A stretch of 64,000 nt of DNA. It comes from Bacillus sp. P14.5 (lineage in GTDB: Bacteria > Bacillota > Bacilli > Bacillales > Bacillaceae_B). The position numbers and the translations under genes are program-made. Position 1 is the first letter of the stretch. Each line of letters begins with the position of its first letter. The stretch lies in assembly GCF_003316765.1 (NCBI RefSeq), contig NZ_NIJF01000095.1:1-64000 (forward strand). Direction: 5' to 3'. This document shows positions 17,000 through 26,709 of this stretch, piece after piece. The notes under the pieces are model-generated. The model was given only the letters and a program-made list of their open reading frames with translations, was not told where the DNA came from and ran no database searches.

Positions 17000-18100
17000 T
17001 TGCCTTTGAAAAAATCAACTCCCGACTTCATTTTGATTGTTGTAACACTATCATTGCTGGCCATAGGGCTTATTATGGTATACAGCGCAAGTGCAGTCTG
17101 GGCCGATTACAAATTCGATGATACCTTCTTCTTCGCTAAAAGGCAGATGCTGTTTGCCGGGGTAGGGGTATTGGCCATGTTTTTTATCATGAATGTTGAT
17201 TATTGGACATGGAGGACTTGGGGGAAAGTGATTATCATCATTTGCTTTGTGCTTTTGGTGCTGGTACTCATTCCCGGCGTCGGTGTTCTTCGCAATGGGT
17301 CAAGAAGCTGGATTGGTGTCGGCGCGTTTTCCGTTCAGCCATCGGAATTTATGAAGATTGCGATGATAGCCTTTCTTGCCAAATATTTATCAGAACATCA
17401 GAAGTACATAACTTCATTCCGCAAGGGGGTTATTCCTTCGCTGCTGCTCGTGTTCACAGCTTTTGGCATGATCATGCTGCAGCCTGACCTGGGAACTGGC
17501 ACTGTCATGGTTGGAACAGCGGTTGTTATGATATTTATTGCCGGTGCAAAAATCAGCCATTTTGCTTTTATGGGGCTTGTTGGTGTGGCAGGGTTTGCTG
17601 CCTTGGTTCTGTCCGCTCCCTACCGGATTAAACGGATTACTTCCTTCCTTGACCCTTGGGAAGATCCATTGAATAGCGGCTTCCAGATGATTCAGTCACT
17701 GTATGCGATAGGGCCTGGGGGGCTTCTCGGTCTGGGCCTGGGAGAAAGCAGACAGAAATTCTTTTATTTACCGGAGCCGCAAAACGATTTTATCTTTGCT
17801 ATTTTGGCAGAAGAATTAGGGTTCATCGGCGGCAGCCTTGTCCTTTTGCTTTTCTCACTCCTTCTGTGGAGGGGAATCCGGATAGCGCTGGGAGCCCCTG
17901 ATCTTTACGGAAGCTTCCTTGCTGTCGGAATCGTTTCAATGATTGCCATCCAGGTAATGATCAATGTTGGAGTGGTGACCGGTTTAATGCCGGTAACTGG
18001 CATTACCCTTCCATTCCTAAGTTATGGCGGCTCTTCTTTGACGCTGATGCTTTTAGCGGTGGGTGTCCTGTTGAACATCAGCCGGTATGCCAGGTATTAA
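17000..18100 (+). CDS. spoVE: Stage V sporulation protein E, SEDS glycosyltransferase for cortex
   Basis: SpoVE is a SEDS-family (RodA/FtsW) membrane glycosyltransferase that polymerises lipid II for the spore cortex, paired with SpoVD. The 366 residues, the same length as the B. subtilis protein, hold about ten membrane helices. Signature segments are MVYSASAVWA, NGSRSWIGVGAFSVQPSEFMK, LQPDLGTGTVM, SLYAIGPGGLLGLGLGESRQKFFYLPEPQNDFIFAILAEELG and GITLPFLSYGGSS. The start is TTG 17000 (MPLKKSTPDF), six bases after GAGGTG. An earlier in-frame TTG at 16955 would add 15 residues unlike the family and has no site. A strong terminator follows at 18218, so the transcript ends here instead of running into murG. 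Confidence 0.94.
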   Translation: MPLKKSTPDFILIVVTLSLLAIGLIMVYSASAVWADYKFDDTFFFAKRQMLFAGVGVLAMFFIMNVDYWTWRTWGKVIIIICFVLLVLVLIPGVGVLRNGSRSWIGVGAFSVQPSEFMKIAMIAFLAKYLSEHQKYITSFRKGVIPSLLLVFTAFGMIMLQPDLGTGTVMVGTAVVMIFIAGAKISHFAFMGLVGVAGFAALVLSAPYRIKRITSFLDPWEDPLNSGFQMIQSLYAIGPGGLLGLGLGESRQKFFYLPEPQNDFIFAILAEELGFIGGSLVLLLFSLLLWRGIRIALGAPDLYGSFLAVGIVSMIAIQVMINVGVVTGLMPVTGITLPFLSYGGSSLTLMLLAVGVLLNISRYARY

Positions 18101-18217
18101 CAAAAAGTCATTGATCAGAAAGAATGATGTTTACCCATCATTCTCACAGCTTATAAATTATAGTGACTGGAGTAATACATCTCAGCAAAACCATATTTGC
18201 AAAATAATCCAACAGAA

Positions 18218-18258
18218 AGAACCGAAATCCAGATAATCCTGGATCTCGGTTCTTTTTC
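18218..18258 (+). terminator. Terminator after spoVE
   Basis: AGAACCGAAATCCAG pairs with CTGGATCTCGGTTCT (one mismatch) around a six-base loop and is followed by TTTTT. It lies where murG would begin in B. subtilis. Confidence 0.88.
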
Positions 18259-18657
18259 TGAGGCTTTTTAATAAAAGATTTGCTCTCCTGCAAATTTAAT
18301 CGTGTAACAAAATAACTCACCTAATTTACAGTTCAATGACATTCTGGTAATCAAGTCCCGCTCGCGTTTAAAATATAGTAGTATAGGGAATACGCTGAAG
18401 AGCCTTGATTTTGTAAGGCTTGTCCACTTTTGATAAAATAATCAGGAAGATTTTGGAGGTATTTAGCGCATCAGTTCATTTTTAAAGGGGATAGTGCATC
18501 CCAAAATACAAAAAATAGAAAAATATTGTGAAAATAATGGTCTACCCTCTTTAATCATCTTTTCCCTTCATATAGAATAAAGGTATTGAATTAGAATATT
18601 TGCAGATTTGATCCAGCACAGTTAAAATTGTTTGGTTCAAATTTTATGAAGCACATA
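18259..18657. other. AT-rich gap with no gene; expected murG–murB position
   Basis: Between the spoVE terminator and the family A element I find no open frame of note and no sequence resembling MurG or MurB, which together need about 2 kb and sit here in B. subtilis. The stretch is AT-rich and includes a good ribosome-binding-like GGAGG near 18455 with no frame behind it. Confidence 0.6.
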
Positions 18658-18845
18658 TTTACATAAGGCTGTTTTCGCATTAATTGTTGCTTTCGGATAT
18701 CCCCGGATATAAAGGATTTCCTCTATAAACGGAGGGTGTAGCTCTTTTCTTTCTTGCTTACCAGGATTTTTTGGAGAATTACGGTATTATTTTCCGAATT
18801 ATGTATTAAATAGCAACAAAGTATACGAAAAGAGCCTTACATAAA
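18658..18845 (-). mobile_element. MITE-like element, family A copy 2 (reverse)
   Basis: This is a 188-base copy with clear terminal inverted repeats. The left end, TTTACATAAGGCTGTTTTCG, matches the reverse complement of the right end at about 19 of 23 positions. The subterminal motifs ATTGTTGCTTTCGG and TAGCAACAAAGTATACG are present as in the other two copies, in opposite order. It encodes nothing. It is the cleanest copy for defining the element borders. Confidence 0.75.
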
Positions 18846-19061
18846 GAAAAAAGGACATGTTATTACAGTTAAAGCAAGAAGCATTTGCGCTGTTACAAAT
18901 CCATCATGGGAATGGATGCCATTCTCTATGCAGGCCCAATCAACAAGGCAGTCTGCAAGATGGCAGCGGGGAAAATCTCCAATTGACATATCTTTGAATG
19001 GGTTGAATGAGTTGCTTGCCTTTTTTCTGCACGGCCAGATCATTGGAGGGGAAAGAAAAAT
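18846..19061 (+). other. Unassigned stretch before divIB, possibly a broken gene
   Basis: Directly after the family A element lies a ~215-base stretch with protein-like pieces in different plus-strand frames (for example a frame reading MGMDAILYAGPINKAVCKMAAGK from about 18906). None is long or has a start with a good ribosome binding site. It may be the rest of a gene cut by the element; I cannot assign it and it does not look like the C-terminus of MurB. A TTGACA at 18983 could be a -35 box for divIB, but no convincing -10 follows. Confidence 0.35.
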
Positions 19062-19850
19062 ATGGACAAAGGAAAAATCGTGTCCTTGGAGGAACGGATA
19101 CCAAAACTGAAGCAACACCGTAAGAAAAAAGCTAATCGGCGACTGACTTTTTTGTTATCACTCTTTCTTCTTTTAATCTTGGCAGTTGTTTACTTTCAAT
19201 CCTCTTTAAGTCAAGTGAATGAAATCTCAGTAGCAGGCAATCAGCTGGTTTCTAATGAAGACATTCTTAAAGAGATTACGATAGAAAAAGGCATGAATGT
19301 CTGGAGTGTAGACAGGTCCAAGGCAGAAAAGGAGCTTGAGGGAATTGCCGAAATAGCGGGAGCAGAAGTAAAGCTTCAACTTCCCAACACAGTGAAAGTA
19401 AATATCGATGAATTTGAAAAAACCGCTTACCTCATTGATGAAAACCAGTTTTATCCCATACTGGAAAACGGTGAAATCCTGGATTCAAGGGCTTTGGAGT
19501 CATTACCGACTGACGCCCCCATTCTGCTCGGCTTTAAAGAAGATAAGATTCTGAAGGAGATGGTTAATGAACTGAAAAATCTCCCCTCAGAGATCACAAA
19601 TTCAATTTCCGAAATCGTGCTGGCACCAAAAAAAACCGATCAGTACCATGTGTCATTATATATGAATGATGGCTTTGAGGTTAGTGCTTCAATCAGAACA
19701 TTCTCTGAGAAAATGGTTCATTACCCATCCATCGTCAGTCAGCTCGATGAATCTTCTAAAGGAGTCATAGACTTGGAAGTAGGCTCTTATTTCAGAGAAT
19801 ATGAGAAGGAAGGAGCACCTGAGACAGATGAAGATGAAAGTGAAAGTTAG
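19062..19850 (+). CDS. divIB: Cell division protein DivIB (FtsQ)
   Basis: DivIB is the Gram-positive FtsQ, a bitopic protein that regulates the FtsL–DivIC complex at the septum and also works in the sporulation septum. The 262 residues start with a basic cytoplasmic region (MDKGKIVSLEERIPKLKQHRKKKANRR), then one membrane helix (~29–50), then a POTRA domain (VNEISVAGNQLVSNEDILKEITIEKGMNVWSVD), the beta domain (VKLQLPNTVKVNIDEFEKTAYLID), and an acidic tail. The start is ATG behind GGAGGGGAAAG. Upstream it has lost its usual murG–murB neighbours. The 3' end overlaps the next gene. Confidence 0.95.
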   Translation: MDKGKIVSLEERIPKLKQHRKKKANRRLTFLLSLFLLLILAVVYFQSSLSQVNEISVAGNQLVSNEDILKEITIEKGMNVWSVDRSKAEKELEGIAEIAGAEVKLQLPNTVKVNIDEFEKTAYLIDENQFYPILENGEILDSRALESLPTDAPILLGFKEDKILKEMVNELKNLPSEITNSISEIVLAPKKTDQYHVSLYMNDGFEVSASIRTFSEKMVHYPSIVSQLDESSKGVIDLEVGSYFREYEKEGAPETDEDESES

Positions 19851-20535
19851 GCATGTCGTCCTCTCATTGGTGTGCCTTGTGCTTGGGTTCATCCTTGCCT
19901 TTTCGTACAGTATTGCCAATTCTGAAAGGAAAGAAGGGACCCAGATTACGGATAGACAGTGGGAGAGGGAAGATGATCTCCGCAGCCAGCTAATAAACCA
20001 CCAGGAAAAGAACTCGAAATTACAAGAAGAAGTTTTTGAAAAACAACAAAAGGTTGTTGACATTGAAAAGGATCTGTCCCAGGAAAAGCAGATTTATTTC
20101 AATCTTGCAGAGGATGCTGAAAAGTACAGGATGTTTTTGGGAAAAGTAAAAGTTGAGGGGCAGGGTGTAAGTGTTACTTTAGCCGACTCTCACTATAATC
20201 CTGATGATCCCAATGTCAATAACTATATTGTTCATGAACATCATGTATTTAAAGTGATTAACGAATTATATATTGCGGGAGCTTCTGCTGTCGCCATAAA
20301 CGGCCAAAGGCTTAAACATGACTCTTACATCCTTTGTACCGGCCCGGTAATCACAGTAGACGGGGTGGCTTCGGCTGCGCCATTTGAAATTACAGCTATT
20401 GGAGATACTGAAGTTTTAGCATCTGCCTTGAATTTGACGGGCGGTGTGAAAGATCAGTTAGTAAACGACAACATAGATTTCAGCCTCAAGAAAGAGAGCA
20501 AATTGATCCTTGAGCCTGTAATCAGTGAATCGTGA
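19828..20535 (+). CDS. ylxW: DUF881 membrane-anchored protein YlxW
   Basis: A 235-residue DUF881 protein encoded in the division cluster; its function is not established. It has a basic start, one membrane segment (~9–28, VVLSLVCLVLGFILAFSYSI), a coiled coil (EDDLRSQLINHQEKNSKLQEEVFEKQQKVVDIEKDL) and the DUF881 fold (GQGVSVTLADS, FKVINELYIAGASAVAINGQRL, APFEITAIGD). I prefer ATG 19828 (MKMKVKVRHVV); an in-frame ATG at 19801, well inside divIB, would add nine residues without a better ribosome binding site. The gene overlaps divIB by 23 bases. The next gene is a paralogue of the same family. Confidence 0.85.
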   Translation: MKMKVKVRHVVLSLVCLVLGFILAFSYSIANSERKEGTQITDRQWEREDDLRSQLINHQEKNSKLQEEVFEKQQKVVDIEKDLSQEKQIYFNLAEDAEKYRMFLGKVKVEGQGVSVTLADSHYNPDDPNVNNYIVHEHHVFKVINELYIAGASAVAINGQRLKHDSYILCTGPVITVDGVASAAPFEITAIGDTEVLASALNLTGGVKDQLVNDNIDFSLKKESKLILEPVISES

Positions 20536-20584
20536 TACTCAAAAACTCCTGTTGCTGGGAAAAAAGAAAGCAAGGTGAACAAGA

Positions 20585-21301
20585 GTGGGCAATAAGGTGA
20601 GCTTTACTCTTATTACGTTGATTATCGGGTTCATGGTGGCTGTCCAATTTCAAACTGTTCAAGAACCGGTGATCAGGGATACCAGAGATATTTGGGAATT
20701 AAGAGAAGCGATACAAAATGAAAATGATGCAGCGAGGGGTCTCCTGCAGGAACTTCAGTCAATTAACGAGAAGCTGGAGAAATATGAAACGGAAAGACAG
20801 ACAAGCCAGGAGCAGGCTTTAAGGGAAACACTGGACGAACTTAAGCAGGAAGCGGGCCTGCTGGAGAAAAGCGGGCCGGGATTGGTTCTCACTGTGGAGC
20901 CCTCCACTGAAGAATTGCTCCTGGGCACAAAAGTAAAATCAGTTTCCCCTGAGCTTCTTGAAAGGCTGGTCAATGAGTTGAACCGGTATGGTGCCAAAGA
21001 TATATCCATAGACGGACATCGTCTAATCAATACAACTGTCATAAGGGATATCAACGGGGAAACCAAAATCGATGGTTATCCGATCAATTCCATTCCTTTC
21101 GAAGTAAGAGTCCTGACCTTGGACCTGGGCAAAGCGGAAGATTTATATAACCGGATGCAAGTTTCCCGGGCAATAGAGGATTTCTTTATTGATAATTTGA
21201 GGGTCAATATCGGGGCTCCTGTTGAGAGCTTGACAGTCCCGGCATACAGAGACACCATTAGGGTCCGCCATATGGAGCCTGTTATAGAAGGAGGGAGTTA
21301 A
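20585..21301 (+). CDS. ylxX: DUF881 membrane-anchored protein YlxX
   Basis: Second DUF881 protein of the cluster, 238 residues: one N-terminal membrane segment (~5–22), a coiled coil (NENDAARGLLQELQSINEKLEKYETERQTSQEQALRETLDELKQEA), then the globular DUF881 part (GPGLVLTVEPS, LVNELNRYGAKDISIDGHRL, PINSIPFEVRVL). Start GTG 20585 with AAGGTG upstream. It resembles YlxW in plan, so the pair probably arose by duplication. Molecular role unknown. The five bases between its stop and sbp suggest coupled expression. Confidence 0.87.
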   Translation: MGNKVSFTLITLIIGFMVAVQFQTVQEPVIRDTRDIWELREAIQNENDAARGLLQELQSINEKLEKYETERQTSQEQALRETLDELKQEAGLLEKSGPGLVLTVEPSTEELLLGTKVKSVSPELLERLVNELNRYGAKDISIDGHRLINTTVIRDINGETKIDGYPINSIPFEVRVLTLDLGKAEDLYNRMQVSRAIEDFFIDNLRVNIGAPVESLTVPAYRDTIRVRHMEPVIEGGS

Positions 21302-21305
21302 CAGC

Positions 21306-21668
21306 ATGTGGCTTCCCGTTTTAGGGTTGCTGCTAGGGGTGATCCTTGGATTGCTTACCGATATCAGGATTCCAGATGAATATTCAAATTACTTATCCAT
21401 TGCGGTATTAGCAGCTCTCGATACATTGTTTGGTGGGATCAGAGCCCACCTCCAGAATATTTACGATGATAAGGTATTTGTCTCTGGTTTTTTCTTTAAT
21501 ATCCTTTTGGCCGCAAGTTTGGCTTTTCTAGGTGTTCATCTTGGTGTAGACTTATATCTAGCAGCTGTTTTCGCTTTTGGTGTAAGGCTGTTCCAGAACA
21601 TAGCGGTTATTCGCAGGATATTGATCAGCAATTGGAGTGCAAATAATAGAAAAAAAGAAAAAAAATGA
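21306..21668 (+). CDS. sbp: Small basic protein Sbp (DUF1290)
   Basis: A 120-residue membrane protein of the DUF1290 family, found next to ftsA in Bacilli, with about three to four membrane segments and a conserved YLSIAVLAALDTLFGGIRAHL stretch. The end is rich in lysine (NNRKKEKK). Function unknown; the position suggests a link to division. It closes the ylxW-ylxX-sbp set, and a ~115-base AT-rich gap separates it from ftsA. Confidence 0.9.
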   Translation: MWLPVLGLLLGVILGLLTDIRIPDEYSNYLSIAVLAALDTLFGGIRAHLQNIYDDKVFVSGFFFNILLAASLAFLGVHLGVDLYLAAVFAFGVRLFQNIAVIRRILISNWSANNRKKEKK

Positions 21669-21784
21669 AAATTTAAAAGGGAATCCTCTAAAAGCGACGA
21701 ATATTTTTATAAGATATATTCAAAATTCAACTTTTTAAAAGTTGTTGTTCTATAACGAATACTAATTGAAGGAGGTGCCACAGA

Positions 21785-23086
21785 GTGAACAGCAATGAAA
21801 TTTTTGTAAGTCTTGACATCGGTACATCCACAGTGAAAGTGATCATCGGAGAAATGTCCAATGATTCCCTGAATATAATCGGTGTCGGAAATGTTAAATC
21901 TCAAGGGATCCGTAAAGGGTCCATCGTAGATATCGATGAAACTGTTCAATCCATTAAAAAGGCCGTCGAGCAAGCGGAAAGGATGGTCGGTATAAATATC
22001 AACCAGGTAATCGTCGGGATTCCTGGGAACGGGGTCGCCCTCCAAACATGTCATGGAGTAGTGGCTGTATCGAGCGAGAATAGGGAAATAACTGATGAAG
22101 ATGTGGCACGTGTCATGGAAGCTGCCCAAGTAATCTCCATCGCGCCTGAAAGGGAAATCGTCAATGTCATCCCAAAACAATTTATTGTAGACGGCCTCGA
22201 CGAAATCACAGATCCAAGAGGGATGATTGGAGTAAGGCTGGAGATGGAAGGAACAATCATAACAGGATCCAAAACACTTTTACATAATACACTGCGTTGT
22301 GTCGAAAAAGCCGGACTGGAGATCATGGATATTGTTCTGCAGCCCCTTGCATCCGGCTCCATCGCTCTCTCGAAGGATGAACAAAGCCTTGGCGCGGCTT
22401 TGATTGATATCGGAGGTGGATCCACAACCATCGCGGTCTTCGAGCAAGGACATATTAAAGCGGCTTCCGTCCTTCCGGTTGGAGGGGAGCATATTACTAA
22501 AGATTTATCAATCGGATTAAGGACTTCCACAGAGGATGCCGAAATGATAAAGGTGAAATATGGTCATGCCTTTTATGATCATGCTTCAGAAGATGAGGTG
22601 TTCAGTGTACCGATTATCGGAAGTGACCAGCATCAACAATTTAATCAGCTTGAGATTTCTGATATCATAGAAGCTAGATTAGAAGAAATTTTCGATATCA
22701 TTGGACAAGAACTAAGAAGGATGGGTGTCCATGACCTGCCTGGCGGCTATGTGCTCACAGGCGGTATTGCCAACCTTCCGGGAGTGCTTGAGCTGTCCCA
22801 GCTGGTGTTCCAAAATCGTGTCAGAGTAGCGGTGCCTGATTATATCGGCGTTCGTGAACCACAGTATACAACATCTGTGGGACTGATAAAATATGCTCAC
22901 AAGAATGCTAGATTGCAAGGGAGAAGCGTCAGTACGTCCCCTGTTCCTGCAGAGCCTGCTGAAAAGCGCAATGCCAAGAAACCTGAACAGACAGATAAGC
23001 CAAAACCAAAACCGAAGACGGACAAGCCAGACGACGAAAAAGTGTCATCAAAAATGAAGAAATTTTTCGGCTACTTTTTTGAATAG
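21785..23086 (+). CDS. ftsA: Cell division protein FtsA
   Basis: FtsA is the actin-like ATPase that tethers FtsZ filaments to the membrane. The 433-residue protein shows the actin-fold phosphate 1 motif ([16 protein letters not shown]), the inserted 1C (SHS2) domain, phosphate 2 ([18 protein letters not shown]) and the adenosine motif ([15 protein letters not shown]). A proline- and lysine-rich linker leads to the C-terminal amphipathic membrane-binding helix ([13 protein letters not shown]). The start is GTG 21785 with a near-perfect AAGGAGGTG 7 bases upstream. ftsZ follows after 41 bases. Confidence 0.97.
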   Translation: MNSNEIFVSLDIGTSTVKVIIGEMSNDSLNIIGVGNVKSQGIRKGSIVDIDETVQSIKKAVEQAERMVGININQVIVGIPGNGVALQTCHGVVAVSSENREITDEDVARVMEAAQVISIAPEREIVNVIPKQFIVDGLDEITDPRGMIGVRLEMEGTIITGSKTLLHNTLRCVEKAGLEIMDIVLQPLASGSIALSKDEQSLGAALIDIGGGSTTIAVFEQGHIKAASVLPVGGEHITKDLSIGLRTSTEDAEMIKVKYGHAFYDHASEDEVFSVPIIGSDQHQQFNQLEISDIIEARLEEIFDIIGQELRRMGVHDLPGGYVLTGGIANLPGVLELSQLVFQNRVRVAVPDYIGVREPQYTTSVGLIKYAHKNARLQGRSVSTSPVPAEPAEKRNAKKPEQTDKPKPKPKTDKPDDEKVSSKMKKFFGYFFE

Positions 23087-23127
23087 CTTCAAATAGGTTG
23101 AGAATCGAGGAATTAGGAGGATGTTTC

Positions 23128-24279
23128 ATGTTAGAGTTTGATACAAATTTAGATTCATTAGCCACCATTAAAGTAATCGGAGTAGGAGGCGGCGGTAATA
23201 ACGCCGTTAATCGAATGATTGAGCATGGTGTGCAAGGAGTAGAATTCATTGCAGTCAATACAGATGCCCAGGCACTGAACCTTTCAAAAGCTGAGATTAA
23301 AATGCAGATCGGCGGCAAGCTGACGAGAGGACTTGGAGCAGGGGCTAACCCTGAAGTCGGCAAGAAGGCGGCCGAAGAAAGCAAAGAGCAGATTGAGGAA
23401 GCACTTAAAGGCGCAGATATGGTCTTTGTTACAGCAGGAATGGGCGGCGGTACTGGAACTGGTGCTGCTCCTGTCATCGCAAGTATCGCACGTGAAATCG
23501 GAGCGCTTACTGTAGGTGTTGTTACACGTCCGTTTACATTTGAAGGGCGCAAGCGTTCTACACAGGCAAGCGGCGGAATCGGAGCAATGAAAGAGGCAGT
23601 AGATACTTTGATCGTCATTCCAAATGACCGATTGCTTGAAATTGTGGATAAGAGCACTCCAATGCTTGAAGCATTCCGTGAAGCTGATAATGTACTGCGA
23701 CAAGGTGTTCAAGGTATTTCCGATTTGATTGCCACTCCTGGACTCATCAACCTTGACTTTGCTGATGTGAAAACAATCATGTCAAATAAAGGTTCTGCTT
23801 TGATGGGAATCGGTGCAGCGTCTGGTGAAAACCGTGCTACAGAGGCAGCCAAGAAAGCGATCTCAAGTCCATTGCTGGAAACTTCTCTTGATGGCGCTCA
23901 AGGTGTCCTCATGAATATAACGGGAGGAACCAACCTTTCCCTTTATGAAGTACAAGAAGCGGCAGATATCGTAGCTTCTGCTTCAGATCAGGAAGTGAAC
24001 ATGATCTTCGGTTCAGTAATCAATGAAGAATTGAAAGATGACATCGTGGTTACTGTCATTGCCACTGGATTCAATGAAGAAGCTGTTCAGCCGAAACAAA
24101 CAAGACCATCTTTCGGTGGGATGAAACCTTCCAGCACCAATGCAAGCCAGCAGGCTCCAAAACGCGAACCAAAGAGGGAGGAGCCTCAACAGCAGGAACC
24201 TTCCCGTTCAAATGGGCAGGGAGTGGAGGAAACATTGGATATTCCAACGTTCCTTAGAAATCGCAACCGCCGCAGATAA
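23128..24279 (+). CDS. ftsZ: Cell division protein FtsZ
   Basis: FtsZ is the tubulin-like GTPase that forms the Z ring. The 383 residues hold the GTP-binding tubulin signature GGGTGTG (106–112), the T7 loop region [15 protein letters not shown] with its catalytic Asp, a variable glutamine- and proline-rich linker (~320–370) and the conserved C-terminal peptide [13 protein letters not shown] that binds FtsA and SepF. The start is ATG 23128, five bases behind AGGAGG; a TTG 30 bases earlier lacks a site. A strong terminator follows. Confidence 0.98.
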   Translation: MLEFDTNLDSLATIKVIGVGGGGNNAVNRMIEHGVQGVEFIAVNTDAQALNLSKAEIKMQIGGKLTRGLGAGANPEVGKKAAEESKEQIEEALKGADMVFVTAGMGGGTGTGAAPVIASIAREIGALTVGVVTRPFTFEGRKRSTQASGGIGAMKEAVDTLIVIPNDRLLEIVDKSTPMLEAFREADNVLRQGVQGISDLIATPGLINLDFADVKTIMSNKGSALMGIGAASGENRATEAAKKAISSPLLETSLDGAQGVLMNITGGTNLSLYEVQEAADIVASASDQEVNMIFGSVINEELKDDIVVTVIATGFNEEAVQPKQTRPSFGGMKPSSTNASQQAPKREPKREEPQQQEPSRSNGQGVEETLDIPTFLRNRNRRR

Positions 24280-24293
24280 TCTAACTGTATGTA

Positions 24294-24328
24294 ATAGACC
24301 CAAGGAAACTTCCTTGGGTCTATTTTTT
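24294..24328 (+). terminator. Terminator after ftsZ
   Basis: ATAGACCCAAGGAA pairs with TTCCTTGGGTCTAT and is followed by six Ts, ending the ftsAZ transcript. Confidence 0.92.
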
Positions 24329-24670
24329 ATGTTCTTGAAAACCCCTGTCTTTGCCGCGGGTTTCAGTAGGTTTATAGCAAAAACCTCCTATCACGAGGGG
24401 ATAAGCCGGTTCCCCTGACACTTCCTGCCATTCAAGCAGGCGGTCTACCTGTGAAGGACCTGAATAATCTAAAATAAGCGGAATGTCTCCGGCTAAGCTG
24501 TGAAATTGCATTCGATATGGGATGTTTAAGCGGAATTTTTCCGCTTAAGCAAGTTTAAATGGACCATTTTTAAAAGTTTATAGCAAATAAGCGAAATTTC
24601 TCCGTTTAATTTAACTGTTTCTGGTGCTCTATTTAAAATAAGCGGAATTTCTCCTCTTTTTTAAAATTTT
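24329..24670 (+). repeat. Dispersed repeat D, copy 1
   Basis: A ~340-base non-coding repeat. It shares GAAAACCCCTG near its left end, CATTCAAGCAGGCGG in the middle, and several AATAAGCGGAATTT / AAATTCCGCTTATT units with a reverse copy at 51480–51732. Minus-strand frames in it have no start signal and are broken. It occupies half of the gap between ftsZ and spoIIGA. Confidence 0.75.
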
Positions 24671-24749
24671 TCATTTGGGATAAATTGCATATGATATCAA
24701 TCAGTAGGTCCTTTAGAGCGAGGCCGATAACAGAGGTTTCAAGCCGAAG

Positions 24750-24781
24750 CAAACCACCAGTCTCTCTGGTGGTTTAATTGT
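24750..24781. terminator. Hairpin with short T-rich tail
   Basis: AAACCACCAG pairs with CTGGTGGTTT around a five-base loop, then TAATTGTG. It stands between repeat D and the spoIIG promoter and may end stray transcription. Confidence 0.55.
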
Positions 24782-24919
24782 GTGATTAAATAAACTATAA
24801 AATTATCAAACCTAAATTAGGGAATTATTAACAGTGTTTCCCTAAGGCATTTTTCAAAAAAGTATTTTGACAATTTTCGAACGAGAGTATGAAAAGTTTC
24901 ACTACTTTCATTACAGAAA

Positions 24920-24953
24920 GTGACACACTTCCTGAGAGTATGTACGATATACT
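24920..24953 (+). promoter_or_regulatory. Candidate Spo0A-activated promoter of spoIIGA-sigE
   Basis: GTGACA (24920–24925) and TATACT (24948–24953) are 22 bases apart. In B. subtilis the spoIIG promoter is known for the same abnormal 22-base spacing; it uses SigmaA and needs phosphorylated Spo0A. Upstream, TTTTGACAATTTTCG (24866–24880) resembles the Spo0A box region (reverse complement CGAAAATTGTCAAAA). The assignment is by position and spacing. Confidence 0.6.
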
Positions 24954-24996
24954 TCTCGTAACAGTCTGAATTGTAGAACAAAAAGGAGGGAAGAGA

Positions 24997-25923
24997 TTGG
25001 TTCTGTATTTAGATGTCATTTGGCTATTAAATTTATTGATAGACAGCATTCTGCTGGTGATGACCGCGGTATTTTTAAAAAGACATCTAATATGGTGGAG
25101 AATATTTCTGGGAGGATTCATCGGATCATTAATCGTGCTATTTTCTTTTACTCCTTATGCATATATAAGCGGGCATCCATTAATGAAACTGTTTTTCTCG
25201 ATGATCATGGTATTTACCGCTTTTGGATTCAAGCGATTTCGCTTCTACCTTGGAAATTTGCTTATGCTCTATTTTTCCACTTTTTTAACAGGGGGCATAT
25301 TAATCGGCATTCATTATTTTCTTAGGTTCGATAACAGCCTTCAATCCTCGATGTTCCTGGCAAGTGTAAAGGGGTTTGGAGATCCAATCAGCTGGGTGTT
25401 TGTCATGTTTGCTTTGCCAGCTTCATGGTATTTTGCCCGCGGCCGCATGAATAGTATCGAAACCGTTAAAATCCAGTACGATCAGCTTGTGGACATACAA
25501 ATTGAAATGAATGGGTTGAATCTCCAATTGAAAGGTCTCGTGGACAGCGGTAACCAACTATATGATCCATTAAGCAAGAGTCCAGTCATGCTGGTATCGA
25601 CGGATAAACTCGAGGAAATCATCCCTGCGGAAATTCTTCAATTATCCGAAGATAATGACCGCTTCATGAGTGGAGACCATTCTCTTCCTGGAAAATGGGA
25701 AGAGCGGGTGCGGTTTATTCCGGCACAGTCAATCGGGAAAAAGAGTCAGCTTCTCATTGCCTATAAGCCAGACTCCATTAAGATAAGAAAAGGAAAAGAG
25801 ACCTGGATCTGCCAAAAAGGTCTGGTAGTTTTTCAAAATATAGTGTTTTCTGCGGATGACACCTTCAATTGCATAGTACATCCGCGCATGCTGTCTTCTG
25901 CGCCGCTCCAGCACGTATCTTAA
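24997..25923 (+). CDS. spoIIGA: Sporulation sigma-E processing peptidase SpoIIGA
   Basis: SpoIIGA is the membrane aspartic protease that removes the pro-sequence of SigmaE in the mother cell after a signal (SpoIIR) from the forespore. The 308 residues divide into an N-terminal half with five membrane helices and a C-terminal cytoplasmic protease half. The catalytic motif [11 protein letters not shown] has its Asp at residue 183, the same number as in B. subtilis. The start is TTG 24997, 7 bases after AAAGGAGGG. sigE follows after 55 bases, as in the spoIIG operon. Confidence 0.96.
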   Translation: MVLYLDVIWLLNLLIDSILLVMTAVFLKRHLIWWRIFLGGFIGSLIVLFSFTPYAYISGHPLMKLFFSMIMVFTAFGFKRFRFYLGNLLMLYFSTFLTGGILIGIHYFLRFDNSLQSSMFLASVKGFGDPISWVFVMFALPASWYFARGRMNSIETVKIQYDQLVDIQIEMNGLNLQLKGLVDSGNQLYDPLSKSPVMLVSTDKLEEIIPAEILQLSEDNDRFMSGDHSLPGKWEERVRFIPAQSIGKKSQLLIAYKPDSIKIRKGKETWICQKGLVVFQNIVFSADDTFNCIVHPRMLSSAPLQHVS

Positions 25924-25978
25924 TACATTGCCACTATTACTATACTCACAATTCACCAAAATAGAAGGGGGAACTACA

Positions 25979-26698
25979 TTGAAAAATTTACGGCTGAGAC
26001 TTACATATTACTGGTATAAGCTTCTTATAAAATTAGGGATTAAGACGGATGAGATCTACTACATTGGCGGCAGTGAAGCTTTGCCGCCTCCTTTGACAAA
26101 AGACGAAGAAGAAGTCCTGCTGAAAAAACTGCCTAATGGCGATAAGACGGCACGTTCACTTCTTATAGAAAGAAACCTGAGGCTTGTCGTTTACATTGCA
26201 AGAAAGTTTGAGAATACGGGAATCAATATTGAAGATCTCATCAGTATCGGCACTATCGGGCTGATTAAAGCGGTAAATACTTTCAACCCGGAAAAGAAGA
26301 TCAAACTGGCGACATATGCTTCCAGGTGCATTGAAAACGAAATACTAATGTACCTCCGGAGAAATAATAAGATCCGCTCTGAAGTTTCCTTTGATGAACC
26401 TTTGAACATTGATTGGGATGGAAATGAACTTCTCCTTTCCGATGTTCTGGGAACTGAGGAAGATATCATTACTAAAGACTTGGAAGCGACGGTTGACAGA
26501 AAGCTGCTGTTTAATGCACTTACCGAATTATCAGACCGAGAAAAGCAGATCATGGAACTGCGGTTTGGGTTGATGGGAGGAGAAGAAAAAACTCAAAAAG
26601 ATGTAGCGGATATGCTCGGGATATCACAATCTTATATATCCAGGCTGGAAAAGCGAATCATTAAAAGACTGAAGAAGGAATTTAATAAGATGGTATAA
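25979..26698 (+). CDS. sigE: RNA polymerase sigma-E factor (mother cell), pro-form
   Basis: SigmaE directs early mother-cell transcription in sporulation. It is a 239-residue sigma-70 factor with an N-terminal pro-sequence ([38 protein letters not shown]) of about 27 residues that SpoIIGA removes. Region 2 ([65 protein letters not shown]) is almost identical to B. subtilis. Region 4 ([39 protein letters not shown]) carries the helix-turn-helix. The start is TTG 25979 behind AAGGGGGAA, giving exactly the B. subtilis length. Confidence 0.97.
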   Translation: MKNLRLRLTYYWYKLLIKLGIKTDEIYYIGGSEALPPPLTKDEEEVLLKKLPNGDKTARSLLIERNLRLVVYIARKFENTGINIEDLISIGTIGLIKAVNTFNPEKKIKLATYASRCIENEILMYLRRNNKIRSEVSFDEPLNIDWDGNELLLSDVLGTEEDIITKDLEATVDRKLLFNALTELSDREKQIMELRFGLMGGEEKTQKDVADMLGISQSYISRLEKRIIKRLKKEFNKMV

Positions 26699-26709
26699 GA
26701 ATAACAAGC

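Noticed and set aside
24320..24511. Minus-strand open frame of 63 codons in repeat D
   Set aside because: It is part of the dispersed repeat. The second copy at 51.5 kb has a broken frame, so coding is not conserved.
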